DNA from: Paenibacillus chibensis
Lineage (GTDB): Bacteria > Bacillota > Bacilli > Paenibacillales > Paenibacillaceae
Length of the DNA: 64,000 nt
Reading direction: 5' to 3'
Assembly: GCF_004001045.1 (NCBI RefSeq)
Contig: NZ_BIMK01000005.1
Location: 62,001-126,000, forward strand
The position numbers were made by a program, and so were the translations under genes. This document shows, in pieces, positions 8,284-16,840 of this stretch (position 1 is its first letter; each line of letters starts with the position of its first letter). The notes under the pieces are model-generated. The model worked only from the letters and a program-made list of their open reading frames with translations. It did no database searches and was not told where the DNA came from.

Positions 8284-10056
8284 TTATTTGGTCTCGATGA
8301 TGAGCGGGACAAGCTGCTGCTTATCGACGTCAACCAGGCCGAGATCGGTGATTTTCGCTCTCGGAATGACCGGAAGCGTGACGACGATCATGCGATGAAT
8401 CGGGTTTTTGCCCGGCATGATTTCCGATTGGATTGTGTCGATGAACTGTCTGATTTTCGGTGCAAGGCTTTCGCCTTCCTCAAGGCTCATGATGCCGGCG
8501 AGCGGAAGCGGCAGAAAAGCGATGACCTTGCCGTCCTTCACGGCGATCATGCCGCCGTTGCGCTTGCGGAGTTCATTGGCTGCAATGACCATATCCTCCG
8601 TGTTCACGCCGAGCACGGCCAGGTGGTGGCTGTCATGGGCTACCGTCGTGGCTACCGCGCCTTCGATAACGCCGAAGCCGGCGAGCAGCCCAAGCGCCTT
8701 ATTGTTGTTCAGCCCGTGACGGTGCCAGACGGCAACGCGATTAAGCGGGCCTTTATGGCCGTCGTAGGCTTCGGGCACCAGCTGTCCGTCTTTGACCGGG
8801 AGCACGGTTTCGATGAAGCCGGTCGGTACGCCGGGAGCGAAATCATATTCAATGACGCGGACGCGGGCTTCGGAAGCGTTCGGGTCTTCGACGGTAAGCC
8901 GCAGATCCTCCGCATGAATTTCAGGAAGATGCACGGTTTGCAGATAGGTTGCCGGCGGCTCCAAATGCTGCTGGCGCTCGATAAGCACGCCTTCCTTAAC
9001 GATATGCTTACCTCCGATAAAGACGTCGGACACCTTCATGGTCTCCAGTCCGTCGACCAGAACGATATCCGCGAGTCTGCCGGGAGCAAGGGCTCCGATA
9101 TCCTTGCGGTTCAGGCGGTTCGCGGCATTCAGCGTCGCGTAGCGGATCGCATCGACGGCGGGGATGCCTTCCTCGATGGCGCGGACCACTACGTGATTGA
9201 TATGGCCGCGTTCGATAAGATCCGATGCGAGCACATCATCGGTGCACAGGGTAACGTTAGGCAGATAGCCTTTGCCGACGATGGCTTTGGAAATCTCAGC
9301 CATGTTCAGCGAGAACGAGCTTTCGCGGATGTCGACGATCATGCCGGCACGCAGCTTGGCGATCGCTTCCTCCATCGTGCGGCATTCATGGTCCGAGTCG
9401 GGACCGGCGACCAGATAAGCGGACAGCTCCCGTCCGACGACGGTCGGGGCATGTCCCTGCGGGATTTTGCCTGCGCGCTCGTTGGCTTCGAGAATTCCCA
9501 TCATGCGCGGATCTTCATGAATAACTCCGTGGTAGTTCATCACTTCGGCGACGCCATCGATGCCTTCCCATTCCAGCATGCGTTCAATCACTTCAGGCGT
9601 GAAGTCCGCCCCGGCCGTTTCGACGGAGGGAGCGGAAGGCACGCAGGAAGGGGCTAGTGTCATGACGCGCAGATCGAGCACGCGGCTGGCATCAACCATG
9701 TAGCGCACGCCGTCCTCACCCAGAATATTTCCGATTTCATGCGGATCGGTCACGATCAGAGTCGTGCCGTGCGGCAGTACGACTTCCGCATAATGGGCGG
9801 GAGTCAGCATGCTGCTCTCGATATGCAGATGTGTGTCGATCAAGCCTGGAACGGCGTATTGCCCCTGTCCGTCGATTTCGCGGTTAGCTTCAAGGCGGGT
9901 AACTCCCGGTTCCGTCACATGGACGATCGTGCCATCGACAATGCCAATCGCTGCCGGATAGATCTCACCGGTGAAGACGTTTACCAAACGGATATTGTTT
10001 ACGGCGAGGTCCAAGGGATGATCGCCTCGTGCTGCGGCTATAAGTTTGCGGTTCAT
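8284..10056 (-). CDS. ade: Adenine deaminase
   Basis: 590 residues, the usual length for AdeC-type adenine deaminase, which hydrolyses adenine to hypoxanthine and ammonia in purine salvage. An amidohydrolase-superfamily metal motif LIDTHLHIESSML follows the N-terminal beta-sandwich; further family signatures are TLIVTDPHEIGNI, EVMNYHGVI, the LCTDDV segment, and the C-terminal AdeC domain with VAHDSHHLAVLGVN. It lies 24 bp downstream of the purine permease gene and is probably transcribed with it from the promoter at 11454-11483. The pairing fits uptake of a purine base followed by its deamination. Confidence 0.96.
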   Translation of the reverse strand: MNRKLIAAARGDHPLDLAVNNIRLVNVFTGEIYPAAIGIVDGTIVHVTEPGVTRLEANREIDGQGQYAVPGLIDTHLHIESSMLTPAHYAEVVLPHGTTLIVTDPHEIGNILGEDGVRYMVDASRVLDLRVMTLAPSCVPSAPSVETAGADFTPEVIERMLEWEGIDGVAEVMNYHGVIHEDPRMMGILEANERAGKIPQGHAPTVVGRELSAYLVAGPDSDHECRTMEEAIAKLRAGMIVDIRESSFSLNMAEISKAIVGKGYLPNVTLCTDDVLASDLIERGHINHVVVRAIEEGIPAVDAIRYATLNAANRLNRKDIGALAPGRLADIVLVDGLETMKVSDVFIGGKHIVKEGVLIERQQHLEPPATYLQTVHLPEIHAEDLRLTVEDPNASEARVRVIEYDFAPGVPTGFIETVLPVKDGQLVPEAYDGHKGPLNRVAVWHRHGLNNNKALGLLAGFGVIEGAVATTVAHDSHHLAVLGVNTEDMVIAANELRKRNGGMIAVKDGKVIAFLPLPLAGIMSLEEGESLAPKIRQFIDTIQSEIMPGKNPIHRMIVVTLPVIPRAKITDLGLVDVDKQQLVPLIIETK

Positions 10057-10080
10057 GATGTCAGGTCTCCTTTTTCCAGA

Positions 10081-11403
10081 TTATTTGAGCCAGAGGTAGT
10101 AAACGAGCGGGATACACAGGATCCAGAGCCCGATATGAATGTCACGGAATTTGCCCATGAATACTTTGATGACGACATAAGACAGGATGCCGAATACGAT
10201 CCCGTTCGCCAAGCTGAACGTAAGTCCTGCGGCGATAACGGTAAGCAGCGCTGGAAGGGATTCTTCCCAAGCTTCCATATCGATATTCTTCAGCGTCGCA
10301 AGCATGGACAGGCCGATCACGATCAGAGCCGGTGCCGTTGCCGCACTAGGGATAAGCAGAATCAGCGGCGTAATGAACAGGGCCAGCAGGAAGACGAGTC
10401 CGGTCGTCACCGCCGTTAATCCCGTCCGTCCGCCGGCTTCGACGCCGCTCGCGGATTCGATGTACGTCGTGATCGTGGTTTGTCCCATCAACGCGCCGCC
10501 AAGCGTCGCGATGCCGTCAACCAGGAACGGGCGTTTGATATCAGGCAGGTTGCCGTCTTTATCAAGCAGGTTTGCCTTCGCCCCTACGCCGAGAACGGTA
10601 CCCATCGTGGAGAAAAATTCCCCGGTAAAGAATGTGAACAGGAGCGGGAAGAACGCCAGCTGCAGCGCGCCCGGAATGTCGGCCTGGAACATGATGGACG
10701 ACGGGTTCGGCGGCAGTGAGAACAAGTCCCCGAAGGAATGAGGCAGCTTCGTAATACCCATCGGAATGCCGATCACCGTGGTAATCAGGATGCCGATGAA
10801 TACAGCAGCTTTCAATTTGCGTGCCATCAGACCGATGATGATGACCAGACCGATGACGGACAATAGAACGGTGGAGGAATGAAGGCTGCCGAGCGTCAGC
10901 GTTCCGGTTTTGTTTTGTACGATCAGTCCGGCGTTGGAGAAGCCGGTGCCGATAATGAACAGACCGACGGCTGCGCCAATAGCGTTTTTAATGTTTTTTG
11001 GAATGATTCGCGATATCGTTTCACGCAGTCCAAGGAACGTCAGAAGCAGGAAGAGCACGCCGGAGATGAAAATCATCCCGAGGCCCTGCTGCCAGGTTGC
11101 GAGTCCCGCTGCGACAATGGAATAAGCAAAGAATGCGTTTCCTCCCATGCCAGGCGCCACGGCAAACGGGCGTTTGGCATACAGGCCCATGATGATGCTG
11201 AACAGTCCGGAAGCAAGCAGCACGGTCACCATGACGGCCCCTTGATCCATGCCTGCTGCCTTCATTAAGTCAGGCTGAACCACGATGATGTAGGCCATCG
11301 TAACGAAGGTGGTCAGACCGGCGAGAATTTCCGTCTTGATATTCGTCTTGTGCTGGCTGAGCTTGAAAAAACGATCTAACCAAGATGAATTCGTGTTATC
11401 CAT
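10081..11403 (-). CDS. NCS2-family purine permease (PbuG/AzgA-like)
   Basis: 440-residue polytopic membrane protein with the AzgA-type NCS2 signatures: LAGLTTFVTMAYIIVVQP near the N-terminus, the APGMGGNAFFAYS loop, and a late GRTGLTAVTTG segment; about 12-14 hydrophobic helices. The family takes up hypoxanthine, guanine or adenine by proton symport; co-transcription with adenine deaminase suggests adenine and/or hypoxanthine here (inference). AAAAGGAGC precedes the ATG by about 12 bases. No purine riboswitch core is visible in the leader; regulation appears to be through paired PurR boxes upstream of the promoter. Confidence 0.94.
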   Translation of the reverse strand: MDNTNSSWLDRFFKLSQHKTNIKTEILAGLTTFVTMAYIIVVQPDLMKAAGMDQGAVMVTVLLASGLFSIIMGLYAKRPFAVAPGMGGNAFFAYSIVAAGLATWQQGLGMIFISGVLFLLLTFLGLRETISRIIPKNIKNAIGAAVGLFIIGTGFSNAGLIVQNKTGTLTLGSLHSSTVLLSVIGLVIIIGLMARKLKAAVFIGILITTVIGIPMGITKLPHSFGDLFSLPPNPSSIMFQADIPGALQLAFFPLLFTFFTGEFFSTMGTVLGVGAKANLLDKDGNLPDIKRPFLVDGIATLGGALMGQTTITTYIESASGVEAGGRTGLTAVTTGLVFLLALFITPLILLIPSAATAPALIVIGLSMLATLKNIDMEAWEESLPALLTVIAAGLTFSLANGIVFGILSYVVIKVFMGKFRDIHIGLWILCIPLVYYLWLK

Positions 11404-11453
11404 GATTGCAAGAAGCTCCTTTTCTTGTTGTATATACGTTCTTGTGCCCTGTA

Positions 11454-11483
11454 ACTATAACATGTGTTTTTTGGAACCGTCAA
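11454..11483 (-). promoter_or_regulatory. Sigma-A promoter of the permease-deaminase operon
   Basis: On the minus strand, -35 TTGACG (11478-11483) and -10 TATAGT (11454-11459) are separated by 18 bp, about 50 bp ahead of the permease start. The PurR-box pair lies immediately upstream. Confidence 0.7.
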
Positions 11484-11487
11484 AGGC

Positions 11488-11532
11488 AAATCCGAACTTT
11501 GTATATTTAAACAAACAAAAATGTTCGTATTT
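11488..11532. promoter_or_regulatory. Paired PurR boxes (probable PurR operator)
   Basis: AAATCCGAACTTT on the plus strand (11488-11500) and AAATACGAACATT on the minus strand (11532-11520) are two inverted CGAA-centred boxes about 19 bp apart, matching the known Bacillus PurR pattern of inverted AT-flanked CCGAAC boxes spaced by roughly 16-17 bp. They sit just upstream of the permease -35 and between two divergent transcription units, so PurR with PRPP as effector could control both. Assignment is by motif only. Confidence 0.7.
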
Positions 11533-11591
11533 ACAGTTGATACAAGGTTCGGAGCGTGAGATGTAAAGGTCCCCGGATGGCCCGTGGAAAT

Positions 11592-11620
11592 TTTACATAT
11601 TCAGTGATATGGTGTATAGA
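11592..11620 (+). promoter_or_regulatory. Promoter of the M20 amidohydrolase gene
   Basis: -35 TTTACA (11592-11597) and -10 TATAGA (11615-11620) with a 17-bp spacer. The position of this promoter excludes the ATG at 11609 as the translation start of the gene that follows. Confidence 0.5.
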
Positions 11621-11677
11621 AGCAGAGTTGATATGGACAGAAATCAGCATGATGGACAGAGATGGGAGCGAAGCGGT

Positions 11678-12892
11678 ATGCAGACGGTAGAGCAATGGAT
11701 TCAATGGTTAGGCAGCTTTGGCAGCGATTCGGACGGCGGGGTGACCCGCCTTTTATATACGCCCTCTTGGAAGGAGGCGCAGGAAGCTTTAAAGGGGGAG
11801 ATGGAAACTCTTGGGCTCCTGACCTTCTACGACGATGCGGGGAACCTGTTCGGACGGCTGGAAGGTACCGGAGGGGAACGTTCGTGTATTTTAACAGGGT
11901 CGCATGTCGACACGGTGAAGCATGGAGGCAAGTATGATGGCGCTTATGGTATCGTCGCCGCAATCACGGCGTTGTCTCGGCTTCGCGAGCGGTACGGTGC
12001 CCCGAAGAAAAGCATTGAGGCGGTAGCTTTCTGCGAGGAAGAGGGTAGCCGCTTTCCCTATAACTATTGGGGCTCGACCTTTATGACAGGGACGGCATCT
12101 TATACGGCCATGGAACAAACCCGGGATCAGCAGGGCGTGTCCTTCATGGAAGCCATGGCCCAGGCGGGTTTCGGACCGGGAACGCATGGCCGGGGTCCGC
12201 GCCAGGACATCGACACCTTCATCGAGCTTCATGTGGAGCAGGGCGCGATTCTGGAGCGGGAGCAACGGTCGATCGGGATTGTGGAACAAATCGTGGGCCT
12301 GCATCGGTACACGGTGCGCGTCCACGGGGAGGCGAATCATGCGGGCACGACGCCGATGGCTTACCGCAAGGACGCGGTCCGGGCGGCAAGCGCAATGATC
12401 GTGGACATCATGAACGAAACGGAGCGCTTTGGGGCGCCGCTTGTAGCGACGGTTGGCCAGATGGAGCTGGTGCCGAACACGCCTAACGTCATTCCCGGAG
12501 AGGTCATCTTCACGATCGACATTCGCCATCCGGATGCGGAGGCCTTGCAAGTGGCGAGCGAGAGCCTGGTGGCAACCGTTCAGCGGGTTGCTGATTGTAT
12601 GGGGATGCAGGCCGATACGGAGCGCTGGATGAATGTTGCGCCGATCGCTATGGATAAGGCGCTTACCGATGCGATTGAGGAAATCTGCAAGCAGCAGGGG
12701 CAGTCTTACCGGCGGATGCCGAGCGGCGCGGGGCATGACGCGCAGATTTTTGCTGCGCACTGCCGTACGGCAATGGTGTTTGTCCCAAGCCGCGGAGGCA
12801 TCAGCCACTCGCCTCTGGAATATACCGAGCCGGAGCAGCTTGAGGATGGCGTTCGCGTTTTGATGGATTTACTGTATCGGCTCGCCTACTAG
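11678..12892 (+). CDS. M20-family Zn hydrolase (allantoate amidohydrolase / N-carbamoyl-L-amino-acid hydrolase type)
   Basis: 404 residues. Dinuclear-metal motifs of the AllC/HyuC group are present in order: GSHVDTVKHGGKYDG, the CEEEGSRF motif with its double Glu, the HVEQG motif, and the HAGTTPM..RKDA segment of the lid domain; a late GAGHDAQ supplies the last ligand. These enzymes split ureido compounds (allantoate, N-carbamoyl amino acids). I set the start at 11678 because GGGAGCG lies 7 bases upstream and the family begins almost exactly here (MQTVEQWIQWLGSFG); earlier starts overlap the promoter. Divergence from a purine operon favours a role in purine or pyrimidine nitrogen recovery, but no allantoinase gene is nearby. 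Confidence 0.9.
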   Translation: MQTVEQWIQWLGSFGSDSDGGVTRLLYTPSWKEAQEALKGEMETLGLLTFYDDAGNLFGRLEGTGGERSCILTGSHVDTVKHGGKYDGAYGIVAAITALSRLRERYGAPKKSIEAVAFCEEEGSRFPYNYWGSTFMTGTASYTAMEQTRDQQGVSFMEAMAQAGFGPGTHGRGPRQDIDTFIELHVEQGAILEREQRSIGIVEQIVGLHRYTVRVHGEANHAGTTPMAYRKDAVRAASAMIVDIMNETERFGAPLVATVGQMELVPNTPNVIPGEVIFTIDIRHPDAEALQVASESLVATVQRVADCMGMQADTERWMNVAPIAMDKALTDAIEEICKQQGQSYRRMPSGAGHDAQIFAAHCRTAMVFVPSRGGISHSPLEYTEPEQLEDGVRVLMDLLYRLAY

Positions 12893-12910
12893 AGCTATCA
12901 TAAAGTGCTG

Positions 12911-12940
12911 ATTCCTGGTTCTCCGGGGATTGGTTTTTTT
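12911..12940 (+). terminator. Terminator after the M20 hydrolase
   Basis: An 8-bp stem (two G-U pairs) from 12911-12918 to 12923-12930 with loop TTCT, followed by TGG and seven T residues. Confidence 0.65.
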
Positions 12941-12954
12941 GTGTCTTGGGAGCA

Positions 12955-12984
12955 GAAACGGCCCTCTTGGCGGAGGGCCGTTTC
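12955..12984 (-). terminator. Hairpin ending the epimerase operon
   Basis: Perfect 12-bp stem GAAACGGCCCTC (12955-12966) / GAGGGCCGTTTC (12973-12984) just beyond the epimerase stop. It has no long T tract, so termination may lean on stem strength or act jointly with the neighbouring hairpin. Confidence 0.6.
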
Positions 12985-12994
12985 CGGGGAGTCC

Positions 12995-14197
12995 TTAACC
13001 GAGCCGCTCCAGCATTTCCATGCAAGCGCGGCCGTTGTGGTACGGGCATTTCCAGGCACTGACCTTTGGTTGGCATCGGTTCGGACGCCCGTCCCGGTCG
13101 GCGTTCCAGAACCATTCGCCATGCTCATGGTCGATGAGGCTTGCTTCGATGAACTGCCAGGAGCGGTAGGATGCATCGCGGAACCGGTTTTGGCCGGTCA
13201 GTTGATACGCGTTGTAGAAGCCGACCATCGCTTCCGCCTGCGGCCACCAATCCTTTCGGGCATCGATAACCCCCGCGGGGTCCGCTTCGTTCACCATGCC
13301 TCCATCCGGGTCGACGCCGCACGCCAGCGCATGCTCCGCCATGGCGATTGCCGTTTGCTTAACACGCTTGAGAAGCGTAGCATCCCCGAGCACTTCAGCA
13401 GCTTCGACCAGCAGCCAGCTGCCTTCGATATCATGGCCATAGGAAATATGATCTGATTTGGACGCCCAAGCCTCGTCGAAGAACAAGAGGAAACGGCTTC
13501 GGTCGGGATGGACGATATGATCCAGCGTCACCTCAATCAATTCGGCCAGCGTTCGCCGGAGTTGTTCGCTCTGCCACACGCGCAGCAGATTGGTGTAAGC
13601 CTCCATCACATGCAGGTGGGTATTCATCGATTTGTGCTCGTTCAGGTCTTGATCGCTCAGGCTGAAATCTTCTGTTGGCTGCCATTCCCGTGACAGGGCT
13701 GCGATATACCCTTTATGCACGGCGTCGTAGCTGTGCTTCTCCAGCATCCTGAACAGGTCGACGGCAAGCTCGAGGGCCTCCTCATGCCCGGTCGCCCGGT
13801 GATACTCCGACAAAGCATAGATGGCAAAGGCTTGCCCGTACACCTGTTTTTTATCATTGGATACGCTGCCGTCCGCATGGAGCATCCAGTACATGCCGCC
13901 GTGCTCACGGTCCACGAAATAGCGAAGGAGGTAGTCGTACGCACGCTTCGCGGTTTGCCGGTAAGCTTCCACCCCATCAAGGCGGTAAGCCGCCGCAAAC
14001 GTCCATAGGATGCGGGTATTCAGCACCAGGCTTTTGTCGGCTTGCGGGGTCACCGTAAGATCCGGCATAATTTCGCCGAGAAATCCCCCGTGCGTCTCAT
14101 CCGGCGCGTGTTTCATCCAGAATCCGAGAATGCCGTCGGTCAGCTCCTGTTTCAGCCTGGATTTCCATGTCGCGGCTGGCTTTGTTTCAGCGTGCAT
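12995..14197 (-). CDS. Cellobiose/mannobiose 2-epimerase (AGE family)
   Basis: 400 residues with the (alpha/alpha)6-barrel composition of the N-acylglucosamine 2-epimerase superfamily. Signatures of the cellobiose 2-epimerase branch are visible: an early LNTRILWTFAAAYRL, YALSEYHRATG, NEHKSMNTHLHVMEAYTNLL, YGHDIEGSWLL, the WWPQAEAMVGFYNAY segment and the late HGEWFWNAD. Such enzymes convert the reducing-end glucose or mannose of beta-1,4 disaccharides; next to a mannanase, 4-O-mannosyl-mannose to mannosyl-glucose is the likely reaction. The ATG at 14197 shares a base with the mannanase stop (TGATG) and is preceded by GAAGGAGG, so translation is coupled. A mannosylglucose phosphorylase is not in the window. 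Confidence 0.9.
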   Translation of the reverse strand: MHAETKPAATWKSRLKQELTDGILGFWMKHAPDETHGGFLGEIMPDLTVTPQADKSLVLNTRILWTFAAAYRLDGVEAYRQTAKRAYDYLLRYFVDREHGGMYWMLHADGSVSNDKKQVYGQAFAIYALSEYHRATGHEEALELAVDLFRMLEKHSYDAVHKGYIAALSREWQPTEDFSLSDQDLNEHKSMNTHLHVMEAYTNLLRVWQSEQLRRTLAELIEVTLDHIVHPDRSRFLLFFDEAWASKSDHISYGHDIEGSWLLVEAAEVLGDATLLKRVKQTAIAMAEHALACGVDPDGGMVNEADPAGVIDARKDWWPQAEAMVGFYNAYQLTGQNRFRDASYRSWQFIEASLIDHEHGEWFWNADRDGRPNRCQPKVSAWKCPYHNGRACMEMLERLG

Positions 14198-15171
14198 CAG
14201 GCAAGGCCTCCTTCCGACAAATGCGTTTTGGTCTCGTAAAATCCGCGAATGATCCGCTCGGCTTGTTTGCCATATGGACAATAGTCGTCATTAGCGGCGG
14301 CTGCATCAGGCGAATAAAGCGAGGCAGGCCAATCCCATAGCATAAAACCGGAAATCCAGCCCCGCGGTCCGCAGCTGTCGAACATCCGCGCATAGTATTC
14401 GGCCTGCTCTTCTTCGCTGGGGTCTCCCGCCAGTCCCCAGTCATTCGGGATTTGGCTGGAGCCGGTGCGGCTGGGGCAGCCCGCTTCCATGAAAAAGAAG
14501 GGCTTGCCGTGCTTCTTCACTACCGGCTCAATCCGGTTGAGCTGCTCCTCCCAGGCTCCAACGGGATAATATCCGCTAGACGATATCACATCCACGGCAT
14601 CCCACCACCGGACCTGCTCCTCTTGATACTTATCGCAGTTATACGTAATGAGACCGGAATAAATCTTGCGTACCTCCTGGATCAGCTGGCGCCATTCCTT
14701 TTCCCGGCGGTCGGTCTGAACCATCTCGCAGCCGACGCACAGCATGTCGCATCCGGCTTCTTCGGCTATATTCGCATAGTGAAGAATGAAGCGGGTATAA
14801 GAGGAAAACCAGTCGGACCATTTCGGCTCGCAAGGCACGTCGATATCGAAGAAATTGATGTGGGCCCTCCATGTGCCGTCCGCACAGTTGACAACAGGCT
14901 TCAGACAGACGCGGAGCCCGAGCCTTTTCGCTTCACGAATCGCCTGTTTGACTTCGCCGTCGGTGACGGTCGGCTCCTTTTCAAAACGGATTTCTGTAGA
15001 CTGCGCCGTATCCTGAAGCGCTCCGAGCGCGATGGCCGTCCAATTGACCCCCAGCGTGCGCTTCATCTCCTTCATGGAATGCTCTGCCGCCGGCGTACTC
15101 CATGTACCGCGAATGCCGGTCCATCCCCAGGTCATCCCCGCGATATAACCGAATCGTTGTTGTGATTGCAC
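14197..15171 (-). CDS. GH113 endo-beta-1,4-mannanase, cytoplasmic
   Basis: 324 residues resembling GH113 mannanases of the Alicyclobacillus ManA type. A (beta/alpha)8 barrel contains MTWGW near the start, TAIALGALQDT, CLKPVVNC..GTWRA, the acid/base region VGCEM, TYNCDKYQE, SSSGYYP and the nucleophile region FFFMEAGCPS. No signal peptide is visible, so the enzyme probably acts inside the cell on imported oligosaccharides. The start is a GTG with AGAGGCG 9 bases upstream. It heads the leftward operon with the epimerase and faces the ABC importer across a 340-bp control region. Confidence 0.88.
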   Translation of the reverse strand: MQSQQRFGYIAGMTWGWTGIRGTWSTPAAEHSMKEMKRTLGVNWTAIALGALQDTAQSTEIRFEKEPTVTDGEVKQAIREAKRLGLRVCLKPVVNCADGTWRAHINFFDIDVPCEPKWSDWFSSYTRFILHYANIAEEAGCDMLCVGCEMVQTDRREKEWRQLIQEVRKIYSGLITYNCDKYQEEQVRWWDAVDVISSSGYYPVGAWEEQLNRIEPVVKKHGKPFFFMEAGCPSRTGSSQIPNDWGLAGDPSEEEQAEYYARMFDSCGPRGWISGFMLWDWPASLYSPDAAAANDDYCPYGKQAERIIRGFYETKTHLSEGGLA

Positions 15172-15463
15172 TTCAAACGCCTCTTCTCCAAATAAATTGT
15201 TAGTATATAATTTATTTTGTTATGATAACTTCTTATATTTTTTATAATACGAATCTGAAAATATAGCAACATTTTAAATTTAATGGAAAAATAAAGTGCT
15301 ATTTTTCAGTTTGAATACGTCATTGCAAATAAAAAACACAATGAATAGAAGTATTAGGCTCTGTAAAAACATTTTTATAAATAAAAGTTAGCTTTTTGTT
15401 ATTAATGACAATGTAAGACCAGAAATAAAAATGTAGACCATTTTTTAGCATATTTACATCCTC
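15172..15463. other. AT-rich divergent control region of the mannan cluster
   Basis: The gap between the divergent mannanase and importer operons is very AT-rich. I see an 11-bp palindrome GTTATGATAAC (15219-15229), several TATAAT-like stretches on the minus strand that could serve the mannanase gene, and a loose direct repeat of AATGTA..GACC around 15410-15440. No ORF or stable RNA structure stands out. It is a reasonable place for the YesN-type regulator to bind. Confidence 0.45.
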
Positions 15464-15469
15464 TATAAT
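15464..15469 (+). promoter_or_regulatory. -10 element of the importer operon
   Basis: Perfect TATAAT 42 bp upstream of the binding-protein ATG; the region 16-18 bp further up is T-rich and has no good -35, which suits a promoter that needs an activator such as the AraC-type regulator of this cluster. Confidence 0.5.
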
Positions 15470-15474
15470 CAAAT

Positions 15475-15489
15475 TTGTAAACGCTAACA
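15475..15489 (+). promoter_or_regulatory. cre / LacI-family operator
   Basis: TTGTAAACGCTAACA matches the catabolite responsive element consensus WTGWAARCGYWWWCW at every position. It lies over the expected transcription start of the importer operon, where bound CcpA or the LacI regulator from 7004 would block transcription. Confidence 0.75.
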
Positions 15490-15511
15490 ATAAAGAAATG
15501 AGGGGAAGTTC

Positions 15512-16825
15512 ATGAAGAAACTATTTTCGTTATCATTGATTATGTGTTTAATGATAACAGCATTGGCTGCGTGCGGCGGCCAAGACAATGCGACAAAGGG
15601 AAAAAATGGAGCGGATACGGCAGGTTCGGACAAAAAAACGGAAACGACCGATACCGGCAGCGCCAAAGACGACGGCCCCAGCGGCAAGCTAGTCTTCCTG
15701 ACAAACCGTACGGACATGATCGGCAAGGAGTATGACGACTATAAAAAACGCTTTGAAGAGAAATATCCGAATGTGGATTTGCAGTTCGAAGCGATTACCG
15801 ATTATGACAAGAACGCGAAAATTCGTATTTCCTCCGGTCAATATCCGGATGTGCTGTTTGTTCCGACCATTCCGAACGCAGACCTTCCGAAATATTTTGA
15901 GCCGCTCGATGACATCCAGTTCTCGGGAGATCTTTATTTCAAGGATGCGAAAGTATTGGATGGCAAAATGTATGGTGTTTCTTCCGGCGCCTCGACCGTA
16001 GGGATCGTATACAACAAGAAGGCGTTCGAGAAAGCGGGCATCACTGAAATGCCGAAGACCTACGATGAATTCCTGGCACTTTGCGAAAAGCTGAAGAATG
16101 CCGGCATCGTGCCGCTAGCCTCCAACTTCAAGGATAAATGGCCGCTCGATACCTGGGTGTATGACGTTCCATCCATTATCAGTGGTAAAACGGATCATGA
16201 GATGAAACGGGCCGAAACCGATACGCCATATACGATGGACAATGAATACGGCAAATCGTGGAGCATTTTGCGTGAACTGCAGCAGAAGGGATACCTTGAG
16301 AAGGACGTTAACTCCACGAACTGGGAGCAGTCCAAAAAGGATATTGCGCAGGGCAAAATGGCGATGTACCTGCTCGGCAACTGGGTCATTAACCAGGTCA
16401 TCGACAATGGAGCTGCTTCAGAGGATATCGGCTTTTTCCCGTTCCCGGCGGACAACTCCGGGCAATATAAGGCTCCTCTGAATCCGGACTTTTTCTACGC
16501 TGTCAACAAAAACGGCAATGTGAAGGCTGCAAAAGCATTCATTCAATGGATGGTGGAGGATTCTGGGTATGAGGATTTTGCCGGATTCATCCCGGTGCTG
16601 AAAAACAAAGAACCGAAGCTGCCGCAGCTGGCGGAGTTTAACAATTACAAACCGCAGTTCCTGGAGGCTGTTTTCGGGGATGATACGGCAACGGCGATTC
16701 AAAATAAGGCCCAAATCGATCAGCAGGCCATGGTGCAGGAGTTCGTATTGAGCAAGGATCCGCAGAAGGTGCTGGACAAGTACGACGCCGCCTGGGCGAA
16801 GGCGAAGAAGAGCTTAGGCAAGTAA
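15512..16825 (+). CDS. Sugar ABC importer solute-binding lipoprotein
   Basis: 437-residue family 1 solute-binding protein with lipobox LAAC at Cys21, a Gly/Lys/Asp-rich linker (~22-55) and a two-lobed binding domain. It begins the importer operon with two permeases; no ATPase is encoded here, so a shared MsmX/UgpC-type ATPase elsewhere must drive transport, as is usual in Bacillota. GAGGGGAAG precedes the ATG. Mannanase and epimerase next door suggest beta-manno-oligosaccharides as the substrate (inference). The lipoprotein at 5630 is its paralogue. Confidence 0.94.
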   Translation: MKKLFSLSLIMCLMITALAACGGQDNATKGKNGADTAGSDKKTETTDTGSAKDDGPSGKLVFLTNRTDMIGKEYDDYKKRFEEKYPNVDLQFEAITDYDKNAKIRISSGQYPDVLFVPTIPNADLPKYFEPLDDIQFSGDLYFKDAKVLDGKMYGVSSGASTVGIVYNKKAFEKAGITEMPKTYDEFLALCEKLKNAGIVPLASNFKDKWPLDTWVYDVPSIISGKTDHEMKRAETDTPYTMDNEYGKSWSILRELQQKGYLEKDVNSTNWEQSKKDIAQGKMAMYLLGNWVINQVIDNGAASEDIGFFPFPADNSGQYKAPLNPDFFYAVNKNGNVKAAKAFIQWMVEDSGYEDFAGFIPVLKNKEPKLPQLAEFNNYKPQFLEAVFGDDTATAIQNKAQIDQQAMVQEFVLSKDPQKVLDKYDAAWAKAKKSLGK

Positions 16826-16840
16826 TCCTCGCTTGAGGAT
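16825..16840 (+). other. Intercistronic hairpin after the binding-protein gene
   Basis: ATCCTC-GCTT-GAGGAT begins at the last base of the stop codon. Without a T tract it is more likely an mRNA 3'-stabilising or attenuating stem that raises binding-protein over permease output. The remaining spacer to 16971 contains further GC-rich short inverted repeats. Confidence 0.45.

Noticed and set aside
8188..9657. 489-codon plus-strand frame over adenine deaminase
   Set aside because: Antisense shadow of the ade gene, with no recognisable domain and no start signal; its beginning runs through the terminator.
11404..11608. Purine riboswitch upstream of the permease
   Set aside because: The conserved purine-aptamer loops and flanking helix were not found on the minus strand; the PurR boxes explain the site better.
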